NCBI GenBank assembly: GCA_010030605.1
Contig: RHCK01000084.1
Location: 1 to 6,938, forward strand
Reading direction: 5' to 3'
Length of the DNA stretch: 6,938 nt
DNA from: Acidimicrobiia bacterium
GTDB lineage: Bacteria; Actinomycetota; Acidimicrobiia; Acidimicrobiales; Ilumatobacteraceae
Positions 6,632 to 6,938 of this stretch are shown here, in pieces (positions within the stretch are counted from its first letter, which is position 1; every line of letters starts with the position of its first letter). Below the pieces are notes generated by a model. That model saw only the letters and a program-made list of their open reading frames with translations, ran no database searches and was not told the origin of the DNA. Position numbers and translations under genes: made by a program.

Positions 6632-6868
6632 TCAGGCGCCGATTTTCTCCATGACCTTGGCGACCGAAGGATTCGTCATCGCCGTTCCATCGGAGAAGAG
6701 CAACGTCGGAACGGTGTGGTTCCCGCCGTTCACCTGCGCCACTTTCTCGGCGGCATCGGGAACCACTTCGATGTCGACTTCCTCGAAGAAAACTCCGGCC
6801 TCGTTCAGATCGCGCTTCAAACGCTTGCAATAGCCGCACCACTGGGTGGTGTACATGATGAAAGTCAT
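6632..6868 (-). CDS. mrx1: Mycoredoxin (glutaredoxin-like, mycothiol-dependent thiol oxidoreductase)
   Basis: This 78-residue protein has a thioredoxin fold. It opens with MTFIMYTTQWCGYC, placing the redox motif CGYC at residues 11-14 directly after Trp10. It then has VDIE (31-34), VNGGNHTVPTLLF (46-58) with the cis-proline TVP at 52-54, and SDGTAMTNPS (59-68). These blocks match M. tuberculosis mycoredoxin-1 (Rv3198A) as I recall it, and the length is typical. Mycoredoxins reduce mycothiol-protein mixed disulfides in the cytoplasm, C11 being the attacking cysteine. This implies a mycothiol-making host. The start is supported by the family-like N-terminus and by TACATT 6 bases upstream; no clear Shine-Dalgarno sequence is seen. 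It lies 22 bases downstream of another minus-strand gene, so cotranscription is possible, and it converges with the second peptidase across 7 bases. NrdH-type redoxin is the main alternative, less likely given WCGYC and VNGGNHTVP. Confidence 0.9.
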   Translation of the reverse strand: MTFIMYTTQWCGYCKRLKRDLNEAGVFFEEVDIEVVPDAAEKVAQVNGGNHTVPTLLFSDGTAMTNPSVAKVMEKIGA

Positions 6869-6874
6869 GACGCC

Positions 6875-6880
6875 AATGTA
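6875..6880 (-). promoter_or_regulatory. Possible -10 box TACATT for the mycoredoxin gene
   Basis: On the minus strand TACATT ends 6 bases before ATG 6868-6866, within the 22-base gap after the upstream gene. The bases between are GGCGTC and no purine-rich ribosome site is present, which favours a leaderless start. A TTGGCT at 6894-6899 lies only 13 bases from the box, too close for a standard -35. Confidence 0.4.
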
Positions 6881-6890
6881 CCGTCGATGA

Positions 6891-6938
6891 TCAAGCCAAC
6901 TTCATGAACATCTTCTCGACGACTTCGATCGGATAGCC
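6891..6938 (-). CDS. C-terminal end of an unidentified protein, truncated by the window edge
   Basis: On the minus strand the last 48 bases read without interruption as GYPIEVVEKMFMKLA followed by TGA (6893-6891). The stop lies 22 bases upstream of the mycoredoxin start, a spacing typical of neighbouring same-strand genes. The codons are ordinary for the window. Fifteen residues are too few to name a family. In M. tuberculosis the genes around mrx1 are nudC and uvrD2, but I do not recognise this tail as either. Confidence 0.5.
   Translation of the reverse strand, partial: GYPIEVVEKMFMKLA

Noticed and set aside
6628..6648. GCGC-TCAG-GCGC followed by TTTTCT after the second peptidase
   Set aside because: The stem is only four pairs and the T run starts three bases later; too weak to call a terminator.
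1..6938. Frequent GATC/CGATCG words throughout the window
   Set aside because: They fall in all genes alike and follow from common Asp, Ile and Arg codons; no clustering like an origin or a regulatory array was seen.

Overview
The window (about 60% GC by eye) holds six protein-coding genes, two of them cut by the window edges, packed with almost no spare DNA. I see no RNA gene, mobile element, CRISPR array, large repeat or regulator gene, and no gene-free stretch longer than 56 bases. The organism is most likely an actinobacterium. The evidence is a mycoredoxin gene (a partner of mycothiol, a thiol restricted to Actinomycetota), a tandem pair of TAP/Hip1-type lipoprotein peptidases, and an ABC exporter and an amidohydrolase both of kinds common in that phylum. 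The moderate GC, low-lysine acidic secreted proteins and TANNNT boxes next to start codons would fit an aquatic lineage such as Acidimicrobiia, but that finer placement is a guess.

Layout. Bases 1-1587 (+) encode most of an N-acyl-D-amino-acid deacylase-type amidohydrolase, missing about its first 60 residues. It meets, tail to tail with one base between the stop codons, a complete half-size ABC exporter on the minus strand (1589-3451). A 56-base divergent gap follows, with a possible promoter for each direction. Then come two paralogous secreted lipoprotein serine peptidases in tandem on the plus strand (3508-5034 and 5077-6624, 42 bases apart). The second meets tail to tail, 7 bases apart, a 78-residue mycoredoxin on the minus strand (6632-6868). 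The last 16 codons, including the stop, of an unidentified minus-strand gene (6891-6938) lie just upstream of the mycoredoxin.

How the genes relate. The only clear functional unit is the peptidase pair: both carry a lipobox, a Ser-Asp-His triad and the same ten cysteines, and they probably act outside the membrane on peptides or protein N-termini. They resemble in type and arrangement the M. tuberculosis pair Rv2223c-Rv2224c (Hip1). The ABC exporter shares their divergent intergenic region, so joint control is possible but unproven. The amidohydrolase and mycoredoxin are separate transcription units.

I did not find a clearly new system. The points most worth a second look are: the amidohydrolase lacks both zinc-binding histidines of classical D-aminoacylase in its central barrel while keeping the HxH, Cys and Asp positions; all four visible gene starts have a TANNNT hexamer 6-8 bases upstream, suggesting leaderless transcripts; and the two peptidases share an identical ten-cysteine framework ending in a C-terminal Cys while differing beside the active site.
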